A DNA stretch of 39,152 bases from Rubrivivax sp. (lineage in GTDB: Bacteria; Pseudomonadota; Gammaproteobacteria; Burkholderiales; Burkholderiaceae_C), in NCBI GenBank assembly GCA_024641965.1, contig JAHECC010000019.1:1-39152 (forward strand), written 5' to 3'. The translations under genes and the position numbers were made by a program. Below the pieces are notes generated by a model. It was not told where the DNA came from, did not search any database, and saw only the letters and a list, made by a program, of their open reading frames with translations. Of this stretch, positions 8,393 to 19,743 are shown piece after piece. The stretch's first letter is position 1. Each line of letters begins with the position of its first letter.

Positions 8393-9013
8393 TTACTTGA
8401 CCAGCAGGCCCAGGCCCTGCAAATAGGCGATCAAGGCCTCCAGTTCGGTCTTGCCCTTGACTTCGTCACCGGCCTTGGCGATGTCTTCATCGGTGTAAGG
8501 CACGCCGACCCGACGCAAGGCCTCCATCTTCGGTGCCATCTCGGCCGGGTCGACCGCCGCGCGCTCGAGCCAGGGATAGGCCGGCATGTTCGACTCCGGT
8601 ACCAGATCACGTGGGTTGATCAGGTGGATGCGATGCCACTCGTTGCTGTACTTGCCGCCCACACGCCACAGGTCGGGGCCGGTGCGCTTGCTGCCCCACT
8701 GAAACGGGTGGTCGTAGACATACTCGCCCGCCTGGGAGAACGCGCCATAGCGCAGCGTCTCTGAGCGGAAGGGCCGGATCATCTGCGAGTGGCAGTTGTA
8801 GCAACCTTCGCGGATGTAGACGTCGCGCCCAGCCAATTGCAGCGCTGGGTAGGGCTTCAGCCCTTCGACCGGCTGCGTCGTCGACTTCTGGAAATACAGA
8901 GGCACGATCTCGACGATGCCGCCCACCGCGACGGTGAGCAGGATCAGCACGATCATCAGGAAGTTGCTGGTTTCGATTCGTTCGTGGCCGGATGCGGCCT
9001 TGTGCTGCGCCAT
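8393..9013 (-). CDS. ccoO: cbb3 oxidase subunit II, monohaem cytochrome c (CcoO)
   Basis: Monohaem c-type cytochrome subunit of the cbb3 terminal oxidase, anchored by one N-terminal helix (about 18-38). 206 aa with the haem motif CYNCH at 71-75, followed by SQMIRPF, and the axial-Met region [10 protein letters not shown], both diagnostic for CcoO/FixO. It sits 24 bases after ccoN and 14 bases before ccoQ, in the invariant ccoNOQP order. Confidence 0.97.
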   Translation of the reverse strand: MAQHKAASGHERIETSNFLMIVLILLTVAVGGIVEIVPLYFQKSTTQPVEGLKPYPALQLAGRDVYIREGCYNCHSQMIRPFRSETLRYGAFSQAGEYVYDHPFQWGSKRTGPDLWRVGGKYSNEWHRIHLINPRDLVPESNMPAYPWLERAAVDPAEMAPKMEALRRVGVPYTDEDIAKAGDEVKGKTELEALIAYLQGLGLLVK

Positions 9014-9037
9014 GGCGAATGTCCTTTGTTCTGGTTC

Positions 9038-10480
9038 TCAGGCGTGTGCTGCGGCCACCGTCGGCACGGGCATGACGGCGACCTTGCCTGCGCGCACCGT
9101 CATCACCACGTTCCAGGCCATGATCAGCATGCCGCCCAGGTACAACAGTCCGCCCAGCAAGCGCGTCACATAGAACGGGTAGGTGGCCTTGACGCTTTCG
9201 ACGAAGGTATAGACGAGCGTGCCGTCGGGATTGATGGCGCGCCACATCAGGCCCTGCATCACGCCGGCGATCCACATCGCGGCGATGTACAGCACGATGC
9301 CGATGGTGGCGATCCAGAAGTGCATTTCGATGGCGCGCACGCTGTACATCTGCTTGCGACCGAACAGCCGCGGAATCAGGTAGTACATCGAGCCCATCGA
9401 GATCAGGCCGACCCAGCCGAGCGCCCCGCTGTGCACATGGCCCACCGTCCAGTCGGTGTAATGCGACAGCGCATTCACCGTCTTGATCGACATCATCGGC
9501 CCCTCGAAGGTGCTCATGCCGTAGAAGGACAGGCTGACGATCAGGAACTTCAGGATCGGATCGTCACGCAGCTTGTGCCACGCGCCGCTGAGCGTCATGA
9601 TGCCGTTGATCATGCCGCCCCAACTGGGGGCCAGCAGCACCAGCGAGAACACCATGCCCACGCTTTGCGCCCAGTCGGGCAGCGCGGTGTAGTGCAGGTG
9701 GTGCGGCCCCGCCCACATGTAGGTGAAGATCAGCGCCCAGAAGTGCACGATGCTCAGCCGGTAGCTGTACACCGGGCGTTCGGCCTGCTTCGGGATGTAG
9801 TAGTACATCATCCCCAGAAAGCCGGCAGTGAGGAAGAAGCCCACTGCGTTGTGGCCATACCACCACTGCACCATCGCGTCTTGCACACCCGCGTATGCCG
9901 AATAGCTCTTCGTCAGGCTGACCGGGATGGCCACGCTGTTGACGATGTGCAACAGCGCCACGGTGATGATGAAGGCACCGAAGAACCAGTTCGCCACATA
10001 GATGTGCCGCACCTTGCGGATGCCGATCGTGCCGAAGAAGACGATCGCGTAGGACACCCAGACCACGGCAATCAGCAGATCGATGGGCCATTCGAGTTCG
10101 GCGTACTCCTTGCCCTGCGTCATGCCCAGCGGCAGGCTCACCGCCGCGGCCAGGATGACCAGTTGCCAGCCGACGAACGTGAGCTTGGCCAGCCACGGAG
10201 CAAACAGCGGTGTCTGGCAGGTGCGCTGCACGACGTGGTAGCTGGTGGCGAACAGCGCACAGCCGCCGAAGGCGAAGATCACCGCATTCGTGTGCAGCGG
10301 ACGCAGCCGGCCATAGCTGAGCCAGGAGATGCCCAGGTTCAGGTCGGGCCAGGTCAGCTGCGCGGCGATGATCACGCCCACCAGCATGCCCACCACGCCC
10401 CATACCACGGTGGCCAGCGCGAACCAGCGCACCGGATCATCGCTGTAGACCGGGGCCGTGGATCTTGAAGTTGTTGCCAT
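9038..10480 (-). CDS. ccoN: cbb3 oxidase catalytic subunit I (CcoN)
   Basis: Haem-copper oxidase core that reduces oxygen to water with high affinity. 480 aa. The ATG at 10480 was chosen because AGGAGG lies nine bases upstream; an ATG two codons earlier would be only three bases from it. All metal ligands of the C-family are present: low-spin haem b His63 (PLHTNAV) and His350, haem b3 His348 (GHVHSGALG), CuB His210 ([10 protein letters not shown]), His260 and His261 (AGPHHLHYT), and Tyr254, placed to form the crosslink with His210. The spacing matches the Pseudomonas stutzeri numbering with a constant offset of three. It lies 25 bases after ccoS. Confidence 0.97.
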   Translation of the reverse strand: MATTSRSTAPVYSDDPVRWFALATVVWGVVGMLVGVIIAAQLTWPDLNLGISWLSYGRLRPLHTNAVIFAFGGCALFATSYHVVQRTCQTPLFAPWLAKLTFVGWQLVILAAAVSLPLGMTQGKEYAELEWPIDLLIAVVWVSYAIVFFGTIGIRKVRHIYVANWFFGAFIITVALLHIVNSVAIPVSLTKSYSAYAGVQDAMVQWWYGHNAVGFFLTAGFLGMMYYYIPKQAERPVYSYRLSIVHFWALIFTYMWAGPHHLHYTALPDWAQSVGMVFSLVLLAPSWGGMINGIMTLSGAWHKLRDDPILKFLIVSLSFYGMSTFEGPMMSIKTVNALSHYTDWTVGHVHSGALGWVGLISMGSMYYLIPRLFGRKQMYSVRAIEMHFWIATIGIVLYIAAMWIAGVMQGLMWRAINPDGTLVYTFVESVKATYPFYVTRLLGGLLYLGGMLIMAWNVVMTVRAGKVAVMPVPTVAAAHA

Positions 10481-10505
10481 TGACATAGCCTCCTGAGCGG
10501 GCATT

Positions 10506-10706
10506 TCAGACTGGGGGGGATTGTTTGGATTGTTGCTGCGCAGCAATTTGATCGGCATCAAGCACGGCGGAATCGTATTGCAGAATGCGCTCGCCTTCGC
10601 GCTCCAGGTCCTCGAACTGGCCACGGTGCAGAGCCCAGCCGAAGATGCCGAGGATGATCAGCACCAGGGCGGCCGACAGCGGAATCAGCAAGTAGAGAAT
10701 TTCCAT
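10506..10706 (-). CDS. ccoS: cbb3 oxidase maturation protein CcoS
   Basis: 66-aa single-helix protein ([20 protein letters not shown]) followed by the CcoS signature [21 protein letters not shown] and a Gln-rich tail. CcoS is required for haem and copper incorporation into CcoN. It lies between ccoI, 19 bases away, and ccoN, 25 bases away, as in many proteobacteria. Confidence 0.95.
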   Translation of the reverse strand: MEILYLLIPLSAALVLIILGIFGWALHRGQFEDLEREGERILQYDSAVLDADQIAAQQQSKQSPPV

Positions 10707-10725
10707 CTTGCTTGGCGCTGACGTC

Positions 10726-13002
10726 CTAGCGCGCGACTCGCAATGCGTTGGCCACCACGACCAGTGAGCTCAGTGCCATGCCCAGGCCCGCAGCCCAGGG
10801 TGGCAGCAGGCCGGCCACTGCCAGGGGCACGCAAGCGGCGTTGTAGGCCAGCGCCCAGACCAGATTCTGGCGCACGATGCGCATCGCCTTGCGCGACAGC
10901 GCCAGCGTGTGCACGATATCCATCGGGCGGTTGGCGGCGAGCACGGCATCGGCCTGGGCGCGCGCGACAAGGGCGCCCTGCCCCATGGCGATCGAGACAT
11001 CGGCGCGCGCCAGCACCGGCGCATCGTTGACGCCGTCGCCGACCATGGCCACGCGCTCGCCGCGCGCCTGGGCGGCGGCCACCGCATCGAGCTTGTCCTG
11101 CGGCGTAGCCCCACCGATGGCGGCATGCAACTGCAGTCGACCGGCCATCTGCTGCGCGCGCGACGGGCTGTCACCCGACAGCAGGCACAGCCGGTAGCCC
11201 TGCTGGCGCAGCGCGGCCATGGCCTCGGCTGCACCGTCGCGCAAGGCCTCGTCGAAGTGGAAGCAGGCCAGCGCGCCACCATCCGATGCCAGCCACACCG
11301 CGGTGCTTGCGTCGGCGGCGGTCCCGTCGAAGTTCTCGGCACCGGCCCATTCGGCCGAGCCCAGGCGCCACACCCGGCCCTCGGCATCGCGACCACGCAG
11401 GCCGCGGCCGGCGACCTCCTCGACCTCGCTCCAGGTCGATCCGGCCATGGGTACCGGCGCAGCGGCGGCCAGCGCCGCCGACAGTGGATGGCTCGACCAT
11501 GCGGACAGAGATGCGCCAATGGCCAGCGCACCGGCAGCATCGGCCAGCCCGGCGCCGACCCGCAGCACGCTGGCATTCTGCAACTGCAAGGCGTGCGTGC
11601 TCAAGGTGCCGGTCTTGTCGATGAACAGATGGTCGAGACGGGCCATGCGTTCCAGGGTATCGAGGCGCTGCACCAGCACGCCGCGCCGCGCCAGAGCGCC
11701 CGCGGCAGCCACCAGGGCCGCCGGCACCGACAACGACAACGCGCACGGGCAGGTGACGATCAGCACCGCCACCGCCACCCACACCGCACGCGACGGGTCG
11801 ATCACGCTCCACAGCACAGCCGCGCCCACCGACAGCGCCAGCACCGCCCACAGGAACGGCCCCGCCAAACGGTCGGCCACTCGCGCCAGCGCGGGACGCT
11901 GCGTCATCGCGTCGCGCATCAAGGCCACGATGGCCTCGTGGCGCGTGTCGGCGCCCACACGCTGCACCGTCATCGTCACCGGCGCACCCAGATTGATGCT
12001 GCCGCCGACCAGAGCGTCGCCCGCAGCCTTGGGCACGGGCGTCGATTCGCCGGTGAGCAGCGCCTCGTCGACGCGTGTGCGGCCGTCGAGCAGGATGCCG
12101 TCCGCCGGAAAGGGCTGGCCCAGCGCGACACGCACCTGGTCACCGGGTGCCAGTCGCAGCACGCTGACGGTTTCGATGCCGCCATCGTCGCGCAGGCGCT
12201 GGGCCTGCTGCGGCATGCGCTCGAGTGCGTCCTCCAGTGCGCGCATCGCGCGGTGCCGCGCGTGCAGTTCCAGGAAGCGCGCCGCCAGCAGGAAGCTGAC
12301 GAACATCGTCATCGAATCGAAGTAGACCTCGTGCCCGAAGATGCCACCCGGGTCGAAGGTGGCGCCCGTACTGGCGATGAAGGTCACGGCCACGCCGAGC
12401 GCGATCGGCACGTCCATGCTGATGCGGCGTTGCCGCAGCGCGCGCCACGTGCCGCTGAAGAAGGGACCGGCGGAAAACAGCAGCACCGGCAGGCTCAGCA
12501 CCCAGCTGCCCCAGTTGAGCAGCCGTGCCAGGTCGGGGCTCAACTCGCCGGGACCGGCCACGTACGAGGGCGTGGCCAGCATCATCACCTGCATCATGCA
12601 GAAGGCGGCCACGAACAGCCGCCACAGTGCCTGACGGCTTTCGGCGCGGCGCAGTTCGCGTGCCGGCGCGGCGGCGTCGGGCGCGGCGTCGTAGCCAGCC
12701 GCACGCACCGCCGCCACCAGGCGCGAAGGCTTCGTGCGCCGTGGATCCCAGCGCACGGCGGCACGCTGCCCGGCTGCGCTGACCGTGGCCTCGGTGACAC
12801 CGTCCACGCCCAGCAGCGCCTGTTCGATGACACCGGCACAGGCCGCGCAATACATGCCCGACAGCTGCAGCGTCGAGTCGGCCATGCGCTGCCCATCGCG
12901 GTCGGTCGACCAGCGCGTGAAACGCTGTTGCTCGAGCGGGTCGTCCAGCACCGCGACGCCGCCCTCGGGCGGCGCTGTGCGCAACGCGGCAATGGAGCTC
13001 AT
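10726..13002 (-). CDS. ccoI: Copper-transporting P1B-type ATPase for cbb3 assembly (CcoI/FixI)
   Basis: Slow copper-exporting ATPase that supplies periplasmic copper for CcoN. 758 aa from the ATG; a GTG 18 codons upstream at 13056 is an alternative with an AGGG eight bases before it. Features in order: one heavy-metal domain with GMYCAAC (Cys52 and Cys55), membrane helices, phosphatase motif TGES at 317-320, transmembrane CPC at 418-420, phosphorylation motif DKTGT at 462-466, HP (505-506) in SSHPLS, and GDGVNDAP at 655-662. The position immediately before ccoSNOQP identifies it as CcoI rather than a general CopA. Divergent from the DUF192 gene across a gap of 68 bases. Confidence 0.95.
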   Translation of the reverse strand: MSSIAALRTAPPEGGVAVLDDPLEQQRFTRWSTDRDGQRMADSTLQLSGMYCAACAGVIEQALLGVDGVTEATVSAAGQRAAVRWDPRRTKPSRLVAAVRAAGYDAAPDAAAPARELRRAESRQALWRLFVAAFCMMQVMMLATPSYVAGPGELSPDLARLLNWGSWVLSLPVLLFSAGPFFSGTWRALRQRRISMDVPIALGVAVTFIASTGATFDPGGIFGHEVYFDSMTMFVSFLLAARFLELHARHRAMRALEDALERMPQQAQRLRDDGGIETVSVLRLAPGDQVRVALGQPFPADGILLDGRTRVDEALLTGESTPVPKAAGDALVGGSINLGAPVTMTVQRVGADTRHEAIVALMRDAMTQRPALARVADRLAGPFLWAVLALSVGAAVLWSVIDPSRAVWVAVAVLIVTCPCALSLSVPAALVAAAGALARRGVLVQRLDTLERMARLDHLFIDKTGTLSTHALQLQNASVLRVGAGLADAAGALAIGASLSAWSSHPLSAALAAAAPVPMAGSTWSEVEEVAGRGLRGRDAEGRVWRLGSAEWAGAENFDGTAADASTAVWLASDGGALACFHFDEALRDGAAEAMAALRQQGYRLCLLSGDSPSRAQQMAGRLQLHAAIGGATPQDKLDAVAAAQARGERVAMVGDGVNDAPVLARADVSIAMGQGALVARAQADAVLAANRPMDIVHTLALSRKAMRIVRQNLVWALAYNAACVPLAVAGLLPPWAAGLGMALSSLVVVANALRVAR

Positions 13003-13070
13003 CGTTGGCCCGAGGGTCGCCGCGGACGCGTTGATGATCGACAATCCAAGCTCCACGCGAGCGACCCTAA

Positions 13071-13532
13071 ATGAAGCCCCTTAACTCGATCCATCGTGTG
13101 CTCAGCCTGCTGCTGGCGCTGGCCTTCTGCACGGCCGCGTTGGCGCAGACCGAAGCGCAACCGCGGCTGGACAGCATCACGCTGCAGGCCGGCATGCACA
13201 ACATCCGCGCCGAAGTGGCGCGCACGCCGATGCAGACGCAGACCGGCATGATGTTCCGCAAGGAGATGGCGCAGCACGAGGGCATGCTCTTCGTCTTCGA
13301 CCGGCCCGAGCGGCGCTGCTTCTGGATGAAGAACACGCTGCTGCCACTGAGCATCGCCTACATTGCCGACGATGGCAGCATCGTCGACGTGCTCGACATG
13401 CAGCCCTTGTCCGAAGCCTCGCATTGTTCGTCGCAGCCAGTGCGCTACGCGCTGGAGATGAACCAGGGCTGGTTTGCCAAGCGCGGCATCAAGCCCGGAT
13501 TCAAACTCAAGGGCGCGCCCTTCGGATCTTGA
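13071..13532 (+). CDS. Secreted DUF192 family protein
   Basis: 153 aa with a clear Sec signal peptide (RVLSLLLALAFCTAALAQ, cleavage near residue 25) and the DUF192 core: an early LQAGMHNIRAEVARTP strand region, then QTGMMFRKEMAQHEGMLFVFDRPERRCFWMKNTLLPLSIAYI. The biochemical role of DUF192 proteins is not established. It is transcribed away from ccoI and converges on sodB with a gap of 19 bases. Confidence 0.9.
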   Translation: MKPLNSIHRVLSLLLALAFCTAALAQTEAQPRLDSITLQAGMHNIRAEVARTPMQTQTGMMFRKEMAQHEGMLFVFDRPERRCFWMKNTLLPLSIAYIADDGSIVDVLDMQPLSEASHCSSQPVRYALEMNQGWFAKRGIKPGFKLKGAPFGS

Positions 13533-13551
13533 AGGGCACGGCGCGGTCGGG

Positions 13552-14133
13552 TCAGCCGAAATTGCTCTGGGCGAAGTCCCAGTTGACCAACGAGCTCATG
13601 AAGGTCTCGACATACTTCGGTCGCAGGTTGCGGTGATCGATGTAGTAGGCGTGCTCCCACACGTCCACGGTGAGCAGCGCCTTGTCGGCAGTGGTCAATG
13701 GCGTACCAGCCGCGCCCATGTTGACGATGTCGACCGTGCCGTCGGCCTTCTTCACCAGCCAGGTCCAGCCGGAGCCGAAGTTACCGACCGCGGATTTGAC
13801 GAAGGCCTCTTTGAAGGCTGCATACGAGCCCCACTTGGCCTTGATCGCCGCCGCCAGCGCGCCGCTCGGCTCGCCGCCACCGCCGGCCTTCAGGCAGTTC
13901 CAGAAGAAAGTGTGGTTCCAGATCTGTGCGGCGTTGTTGTAGATACCGCCGCTGGACTTGCGCACGATGTCCTCGAGCGACATGGCTTCGAATTCGGTGC
14001 CCTTCTGCAGGTTGTTCAGGTTCACCACATAGGCGTTGTGGTGCTTGCCATGGTGGAACTCGAGCGTCTCGCGGCTCATGTGCGGCGCAAGCGCGTCCAG
14101 CGCGAAGGGCAAGGCAGGCAAAGCATGTTCCAT
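13552..14133 (-). CDS. sodB: Superoxide dismutase [Fe]
   Basis: Converts superoxide to oxygen and hydrogen peroxide in the cytoplasm. 193 aa from the ATG preceded by AAAGGA at good spacing; an in-frame extension upstream is rejected. Metal ligands His27 (FHHGKHHN), His74 (IWNHTFFW), Asp157 and His161 ([11 protein letters not shown]) are all present. Gln70, on the N-terminal side of the His74 motif, and FGSGWTWLV point to the iron rather than manganese type. The 5' leader has a TACAAT on the minus strand at 14198-14203 and a small 6-bp hairpin at 14159-14173. Confidence 0.96.
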   Translation of the reverse strand: MEHALPALPFALDALAPHMSRETLEFHHGKHHNAYVVNLNNLQKGTEFEAMSLEDIVRKSSGGIYNNAAQIWNHTFFWNCLKAGGGGEPSGALAAAIKAKWGSYAAFKEAFVKSAVGNFGSGWTWLVKKADGTVDIVNMGAAGTPLTTADKALLTVDVWEHAYYIDHRNLRPKYVETFMSSLVNWDFAQSNFG

Positions 14134-14242
14134 GAGAAATCCTTTCGAAGCGAGCGCATCGCCACCATGGCGACGGTGCGGGGTTTGAGAGCCGCTCATT
14201 GTAGGCACCCGCCCCGCTCGCATCGCGCCCGTGGGTATAGGC

Positions 14243-15571
14243 TCAGCGTCGGCGACGTGGGGTCCCGCCGACATCACCCGCGTCGCTTCGCACCTGTTGC
14301 ACCTCGACCAGCGCCGTGCCGTCGGCCCACACCGCGTCGAGCCGGTCGCCCGCTTTCACGTCGCGCACCGAGATCACCGGTCGCCCGGAGCCATCGGCCA
14401 TCCAGGCATAACCTCGCACCAGCACACGCTGCGGGTCGAGAGCCTCGAGCCGCCGCGCGGCCGTCTCCAGCGCCTGCGCACGGCGCTCGGTCTGGTGGTG
14501 CATGGCCCGAAGCAGGCGAGCGGCCCACTGCGCCGGCTCGCGCGCGGCGCTGGCGGCACGCTGGCGCAACACCAGCTGAAGCCGCTGCTCGATCGCATCG
14601 AGCGTCTGGCGATGCCATTGCAGGCTGCGCGCCGGCCCTCCCAGGCGCGAGGCCAGCGCATCGAGACGCTGCGCCTGGGTGTCGACCACCTGGCGCATGC
14701 GCCGGCACATCGTGCCGGCCAGGTTGTCCAGTCCGGCCAGGGCATCGGCCTGCGCCGGCGCCGCCAGTTCCGCGGCGGCGGTCGGCGTGGCAGCCCGCAG
14801 ATCGGCTGCCAAGTCGGCCAGCGTGACATCGCTTTCATGCCCGACGCCGCTGATCACCGGTATCGGCGACGCGACGATGGCTTGCACCAGGGCTTCGTCG
14901 TTGAAGCACCAAAGGTCCTCCAGCGAGCCCCCGCCGCGCACCAGCAGCAACGTTTCGACCTCGCGCCGAGCGCCGGCCAGGCGCAAGGCGGCCACCAGGG
15001 CGGCTGCCGCGGCGGCACCTTGCACCGGACTCGGATAGACGATGACACGCACCTGGGGCGCGCGTCGCGCCAGGGCCGCCAGCACGTCGTGCAACGCGGC
15101 CGCCGCCAGCGACGTGATGATTCCGATCGCCGCCGGCCAGCGCGGCGGCACGCGCTTGCGCCGCACATCGAAAAGCCCTGCCGCTTCGAGCCGGGCCTTC
15201 AGACGCAGGAACTGCTCGTACAGAGCGCCGGCACCCAGACGTTGCATCGATTCGACCACCAGCTGCAACTCACCGCGCGGCTCGTAGACCACGATGCGGC
15301 CACGCAGTTCGACCTGCTGTCCGTCCTGTGCCTCGAAATCGAGCAGCGCGGCAGCGCGCCGGAACATCGCACAGCGCAGCAGCGCGCTGGCGCCAGCCAT
15401 GTCCTTCAGCGTGAAGTAGCGGTGGCCGCTGGCCGCGCGCGTCAGACCCGAAAGCTCGCCCCTGACCACCACTGCACCAAAGCGTGCCTGCAGCATGTCG
15501 CCGGTGGCCAGCAGCAATGCGCCGACATCCCAGACCTGACCCAAGGCCCCGGTAGCAACGCGATCAATCAT
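14243..15571 (-). CDS. xseA: Exodeoxyribonuclease VII large subunit
   Basis: Large subunit of exonuclease VII, a single-strand DNA exonuclease acting in both directions. An N-terminal OB-fold ([19 protein letters not shown]) is followed by the catalytic core with VTSL-like [29 protein letters not shown] and the conserved [19 protein letters not shown] plus [28 protein letters not shown], then a long Ala/Arg-rich coiled region and a C-terminal strand domain (VLVRGYAWM). The start is uncertain: ATGs at 15619, 15604 and 15571 are in frame and none has a good ribosome site. The last fits best, as about 12 residues precede the WDVGALL core. The small subunit xseB is not adjacent. Confidence 0.93.
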   Translation of the reverse strand: MIDRVATGALGQVWDVGALLLATGDMLQARFGAVVVRGELSGLTRAASGHRYFTLKDMAGASALLRCAMFRRAAALLDFEAQDGQQVELRGRIVVYEPRGELQLVVESMQRLGAGALYEQFLRLKARLEAAGLFDVRRKRVPPRWPAAIGIITSLAAAALHDVLAALARRAPQVRVIVYPSPVQGAAAAAALVAALRLAGARREVETLLLVRGGGSLEDLWCFNDEALVQAIVASPIPVISGVGHESDVTLADLAADLRAATPTAAAELAAPAQADALAGLDNLAGTMCRRMRQVVDTQAQRLDALASRLGGPARSLQWHRQTLDAIEQRLQLVLRQRAASAAREPAQWAARLLRAMHHQTERRAQALETAARRLEALDPQRVLVRGYAWMADGSGRPVISVRDVKAGDRLDAVWADGTALVEVQQVRSDAGDVGGTPRRRR

Positions 15572-15905
15572 CGGCAGAGCCAACAACCATGCGGGTCGGG
15601 ACATCCACAGGCGCGCCATTGCTGGCCGAATCCGACGGTTTGCATGTCACGGAACCGTCATGTTCATGCAAGTGCTTGAATATCAAGGCTTTTCCGCTGA
15701 TCAAAAAGTGGGCAGCGCAAACCACCGCCAGCAACGGTGCGGCTTTGCGGCCCATGCACCCGGGTTACACACATTGTTATCCACAGCGGCGGTGGATTAC
15801 CCGGCACCCGCGCTGGCACCGATACCACTGGCGCGGACGGAGGGCCGTGGCCCACGCGTCATAATCGCGCCTCGTTTGCCTGCCCAAGAACCCGCCGAGG
15901 ACACC
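15572..15905. other. Intergenic region between divergent xseA and exbB with DnaA boxes
   Basis: 334 bases without a convincing gene. It holds a perfect DnaA box TTATCCACA at 15777-15785, a one-mismatch box TTACACACA at 15765-15773 in the same orientation, and a weaker ACATCCACA at 15601-15609. A -10-like CATAAT at 15860-15865 faces exbB but has no clear -35. The open frame upstream of exbB through this stretch has no start with a ribosome site and reads as noise. Confidence 0.5.
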
Positions 15906-16568
15906 TTGCTTTCGATCATACAAGCCGCTGGCTGGCCGATCTGGCCACTGATCCTGTGCTCCGTGGTGGCGCTGACGATCATCATCGAGAGGTTGATCAC
16001 GCTGCGGCCGACACAGATCGCGCCGAACAACCTGCTCGAGGAGGTGATCGCGGTCACGCGCAGCAGCCTACCGGGCACGGACGTGGTCAACAAACTGGCC
16101 GAGAACTCCTTGCTCGGCGGCGTCTTCGCCACGGGCTTGCGCAGTGTGATTGCCGAGCCGCGCGTCAGCGAGGTGGTGGTGCGCCAGTCCTTCGAGAGCG
16201 CTGGTCGCATCGCGCTGCACCGGCTGGAGCGCTACCTCAACACGCTGGGCACGATCGCGGCCACGGCGCCGCTGCTCGGGCTGTTCGGCACGGTCATCGG
16301 CATGATCGAGATCTTCGGCTCGCAGGCACCGACCAGCGGCGCCGGCGGCAATCCGCAGATGCTGGCGCATGGCATCTCGATTGCGCTGTACAACACCGCT
16401 TTCGGCCTGATGATCGCGATCCCGTCGCTGATGTTCTACCGCTACTTCCGCGGCCGCATCGACGAGTACCAGCTGACCATGGAACTGGCCGCTGAGCGGC
16501 TGGTGCCGCATCTGATGCGCTTTGCGGTGCGCACACCGCCGGGTCCTGCCGTCGAGGTGCCCGCGTGA
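15906..16568 (+). CDS. exbB: MotA/TolQ/ExbB proton channel family protein
   Basis: Inner-membrane proton channel subunit that energises TonB- or Tol-type systems with its ExbD partner. The start is taken as TTG because GAGG lies five bases before it and the protein then begins LLSIIQAAGWPIWPLILC, as in relatives; 220 aa. Three predicted helices: about 9-26, one in the region LGTIAATAPLLGLFGTVIGMIEIF, and one in ISIALYNTAFGLMIAIPSLMF. The conserved APLLGLFGTV and TAFGL segments line the proton path. The stop overlaps the exbD GTG start. First gene of a plus-strand run into lpxK, ycaR and kdsB. Confidence 0.93.
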   Translation: MLSIIQAAGWPIWPLILCSVVALTIIIERLITLRPTQIAPNNLLEEVIAVTRSSLPGTDVVNKLAENSLLGGVFATGLRSVIAEPRVSEVVVRQSFESAGRIALHRLERYLNTLGTIAATAPLLGLFGTVIGMIEIFGSQAPTSGAGGNPQMLAHGISIALYNTAFGLMIAIPSLMFYRYFRGRIDEYQLTMELAAERLVPHLMRFAVRTPPGPAVEVPA

Positions 16569-16993
16569 ATTTCAGACGCCACCGCCACGAAGAACCGGAG
16601 ATCAACCTGATCCCGTTCATCGACGTGCTGCTGGTGATCCTGATCTTCCTGATGCTGTCGACCACGTATTCGCGCTTCACCGAACTGCAGCTGACCTTGC
16701 CATCGGCCAACGCCGAGAAGCTGCAAGAGCGACCTGCCGAGATCGTCGTCAGCATCGCCAGCGACGGGCGCACCCTGCTCAACCGCCGTGCGGTCGACGG
16801 ACGCAGCGTCGAGGCGCTGACCGCCGAATTGCGTGCTGCCGCTGACGGTCGGACCGACACCGTGCTCATCATCTCCGCCGACGCGATGAGCACGCACCAG
16901 TCGGTGATCAATGTGCTCGATGCGGCGCGCCGGGCGGGACTGGCGCGCCTGACCTTCGCGGCGCAGAGCGGCGACGCCAAGACCTCGCCCTGA
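16565..16993 (+). CDS. exbD: Biopolymer transport protein ExbD/TolR family
   Basis: 142 aa, one N-terminal membrane helix with the essential aspartate at residue 20 (NLIPFIDVLLVILIFLM), then a periplasmic domain ending in the ExbD-type segment VLIISADAMSTHQSVINVLDAARRAGLARLTFAA. GTG start overlapping the exbB stop (GTGA). It works with ExbB to convert the proton gradient into force on a TonB- or TolA-like partner. No tonB gene is in this window. Confidence 0.93.
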   Translation: MNFRRHRHEEPEINLIPFIDVLLVILIFLMLSTTYSRFTELQLTLPSANAEKLQERPAEIVVSIASDGRTLLNRRAVDGRSVEALTAELRAAADGRTDTVLIISADAMSTHQSVINVLDAARRAGLARLTFAAQSGDAKTSP

Positions 16994-16994
16994 C

Positions 16995-18032
16995 GTGGGC
17001 TGGGCCGAGCATCTCGAGGCCGGCCTGCAACGCCTGTGGTGGCGGCCCCGTCCCAGTCTGGTGGCGCACAGCCTGCGGCCGCTGGCCTGGTGTTTCGGCG
17101 CGCTCACGGCGCTGCATCGCGCCGGCTACGCCGTCGGCTGGCGCCGCGCCGAATCCGCCCCCGTGCCGGTGCTGGTGGTCGGCAACCTGGTGGCCGGCGG
17201 CGCCGGCAAGACGCCCACCGTCATGGCCCTGGTGCAGGCCCTGCGCCAGGCGGGCTGGACGCCGGGCGTGATCTCGCGCGGCCATGGCCGCCGTCTGGAC
17301 GCGGTCGTCGAGGTGCGCAGCGACAGCCCGGTCGAAACCGTCGGCGACGAACCGCTGCTCATCCACCTGCGCACGCGCGCGCCGGTGTGGGTGGCGCGCC
17401 AGCGCATCGAGGCCGCGCGCGCGCTGTGCGCGGCGCATGCCGAGGTCGACGTGCTGGTGGCCGACGACGGGTTGCAGCACCTGGCCTTGGCGCGCGACGT
17501 GCAGGTGCTGGTGTTCGATGAGCGTGGTTTCGGCAACGGCCTGCTTCTGCCCGCCGGCCCCTTGCGCCAGCCGCTGCCGCAACACGTGCCGGTGAACACG
17601 CATGTGCTGTACAACGCAGAGCGGCCCAGCGCTCTCTGGCCCGGCGCATTGGCGACGCGCGCGCTGGCCGGTGCCGTGCCGCTGCAGGATTGGTGGCAAG
17701 GCAAGGCGGCCACGATGCCAGCGCTGCTGGACTTGCGTGGCCGCGCACTGCTCGCCGCCGCAGGCATGGCGGCACCCGAACGCTTCTTCGCCATGCTGCG
17801 CGGGCTCGGCCTGCTGATCACCCCCCTGCCCCTGCCCGATCATTTCGACTACGCTGAACTGCCCTGGCCGGCCGACGCCGCCGACGTGCTGGTGACGGAA
17901 AAGGATGCCGTCAAGCTGCGCAGCGGACAGGTGGGGCGCACGCGCGTGTGGGTCGTGACGCTAGACTTCCGGCTGCCCGAAGACTTCGCCGCCGCCGTGC
18001 TGCACAACCTGCGCCTTTCGCACCGCCCATGA
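16995..18032 (+). CDS. lpxK: Tetraacyldisaccharide 4'-kinase
   Basis: Phosphorylates the 4' position of the lipid A disaccharide in the inner membrane. 345 aa, GTG start one base after exbD. P-loop [12 protein letters not shown] at 63-74, followed by LxxxG-type [33 protein letters not shown] and [18 protein letters not shown], all characteristic of LpxK. The N-terminus ([10 protein letters not shown]) is the amphipathic membrane-associated start. The stop overlaps ycaR (ATGA). The association with kdsB puts two LPS steps in one operon. Confidence 0.96.
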   Translation: MGWAEHLEAGLQRLWWRPRPSLVAHSLRPLAWCFGALTALHRAGYAVGWRRAESAPVPVLVVGNLVAGGAGKTPTVMALVQALRQAGWTPGVISRGHGRRLDAVVEVRSDSPVETVGDEPLLIHLRTRAPVWVARQRIEAARALCAAHAEVDVLVADDGLQHLALARDVQVLVFDERGFGNGLLLPAGPLRQPLPQHVPVNTHVLYNAERPSALWPGALATRALAGAVPLQDWWQGKAATMPALLDLRGRALLAAAGMAAPERFFAMLRGLGLLITPLPLPDHFDYAELPWPADAADVLVTEKDAVKLRSGQVGRTRVWVVTLDFRLPEDFAAAVLHNLRLSHRP

Positions 18033-18240
18033 CACCCGATCACCGCCTGCTGGATTTGCTGGTCTGCCCGGTCTGCAAGGGCGCGCTGCAACCGCACCGC
18101 GACGACGCGGGCCGGCTCATCGAGTTGCAGTGCCATGCCGACCGGCTGGGCTTTCCCATCCGCGACGGCATACCGATCATGCTGGAGCCCGAAGCACGCA
18201 ACCTGGATGCGCAGGGCGAAGACTCGGCTGGCCCGGACTG

Positions 18241-18241
<1 letters not shown>
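18029..18241 (+). CDS. ycaR: Trm112/YcaR family small protein
   Basis: 70 aa: [15 protein letters not shown] (a CxxC motif) then [20 protein letters not shown], the Trm112-like (UPF0434) signature; E. coli YcaR is 60 aa. It lies between lpxK and kdsB as in E. coli, overlapping both by one to four bases. Bacterial function is unknown; eukaryotic Trm112 is a methyltransferase activator. The C-terminal extension [13 protein letters not shown] is not conserved. Confidence 0.93.
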
Positions 18242-19732
<1,491 letters not shown>

Positions 19733-19743
19733 AGGAGCAAGAA

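Noticed and set aside
4435..8400. A 1321-codon open frame on the plus strand across the cco genes
   Set aside because: It is antisense to icd-upstream, ccoG, ccoP and other well-supported genes, is rich in Arg/His/Gln/Gly as expected for a GC-rich shadow frame, and matches no family.
10909..13074. A 721-codon plus-strand frame opposite ccoI
   Set aside because: It is a shadow of the copper ATPase, whose motifs are all intact on the minus strand; the composition is typical of antisense reading.
15660..15905. N-terminal extension of exbB of 82 residues
   Set aside because: It has no ribosome site, no homology-like features and covers the DnaA boxes; the TTG at 15906 has GAGG at proper spacing and gives a typical N-terminus.
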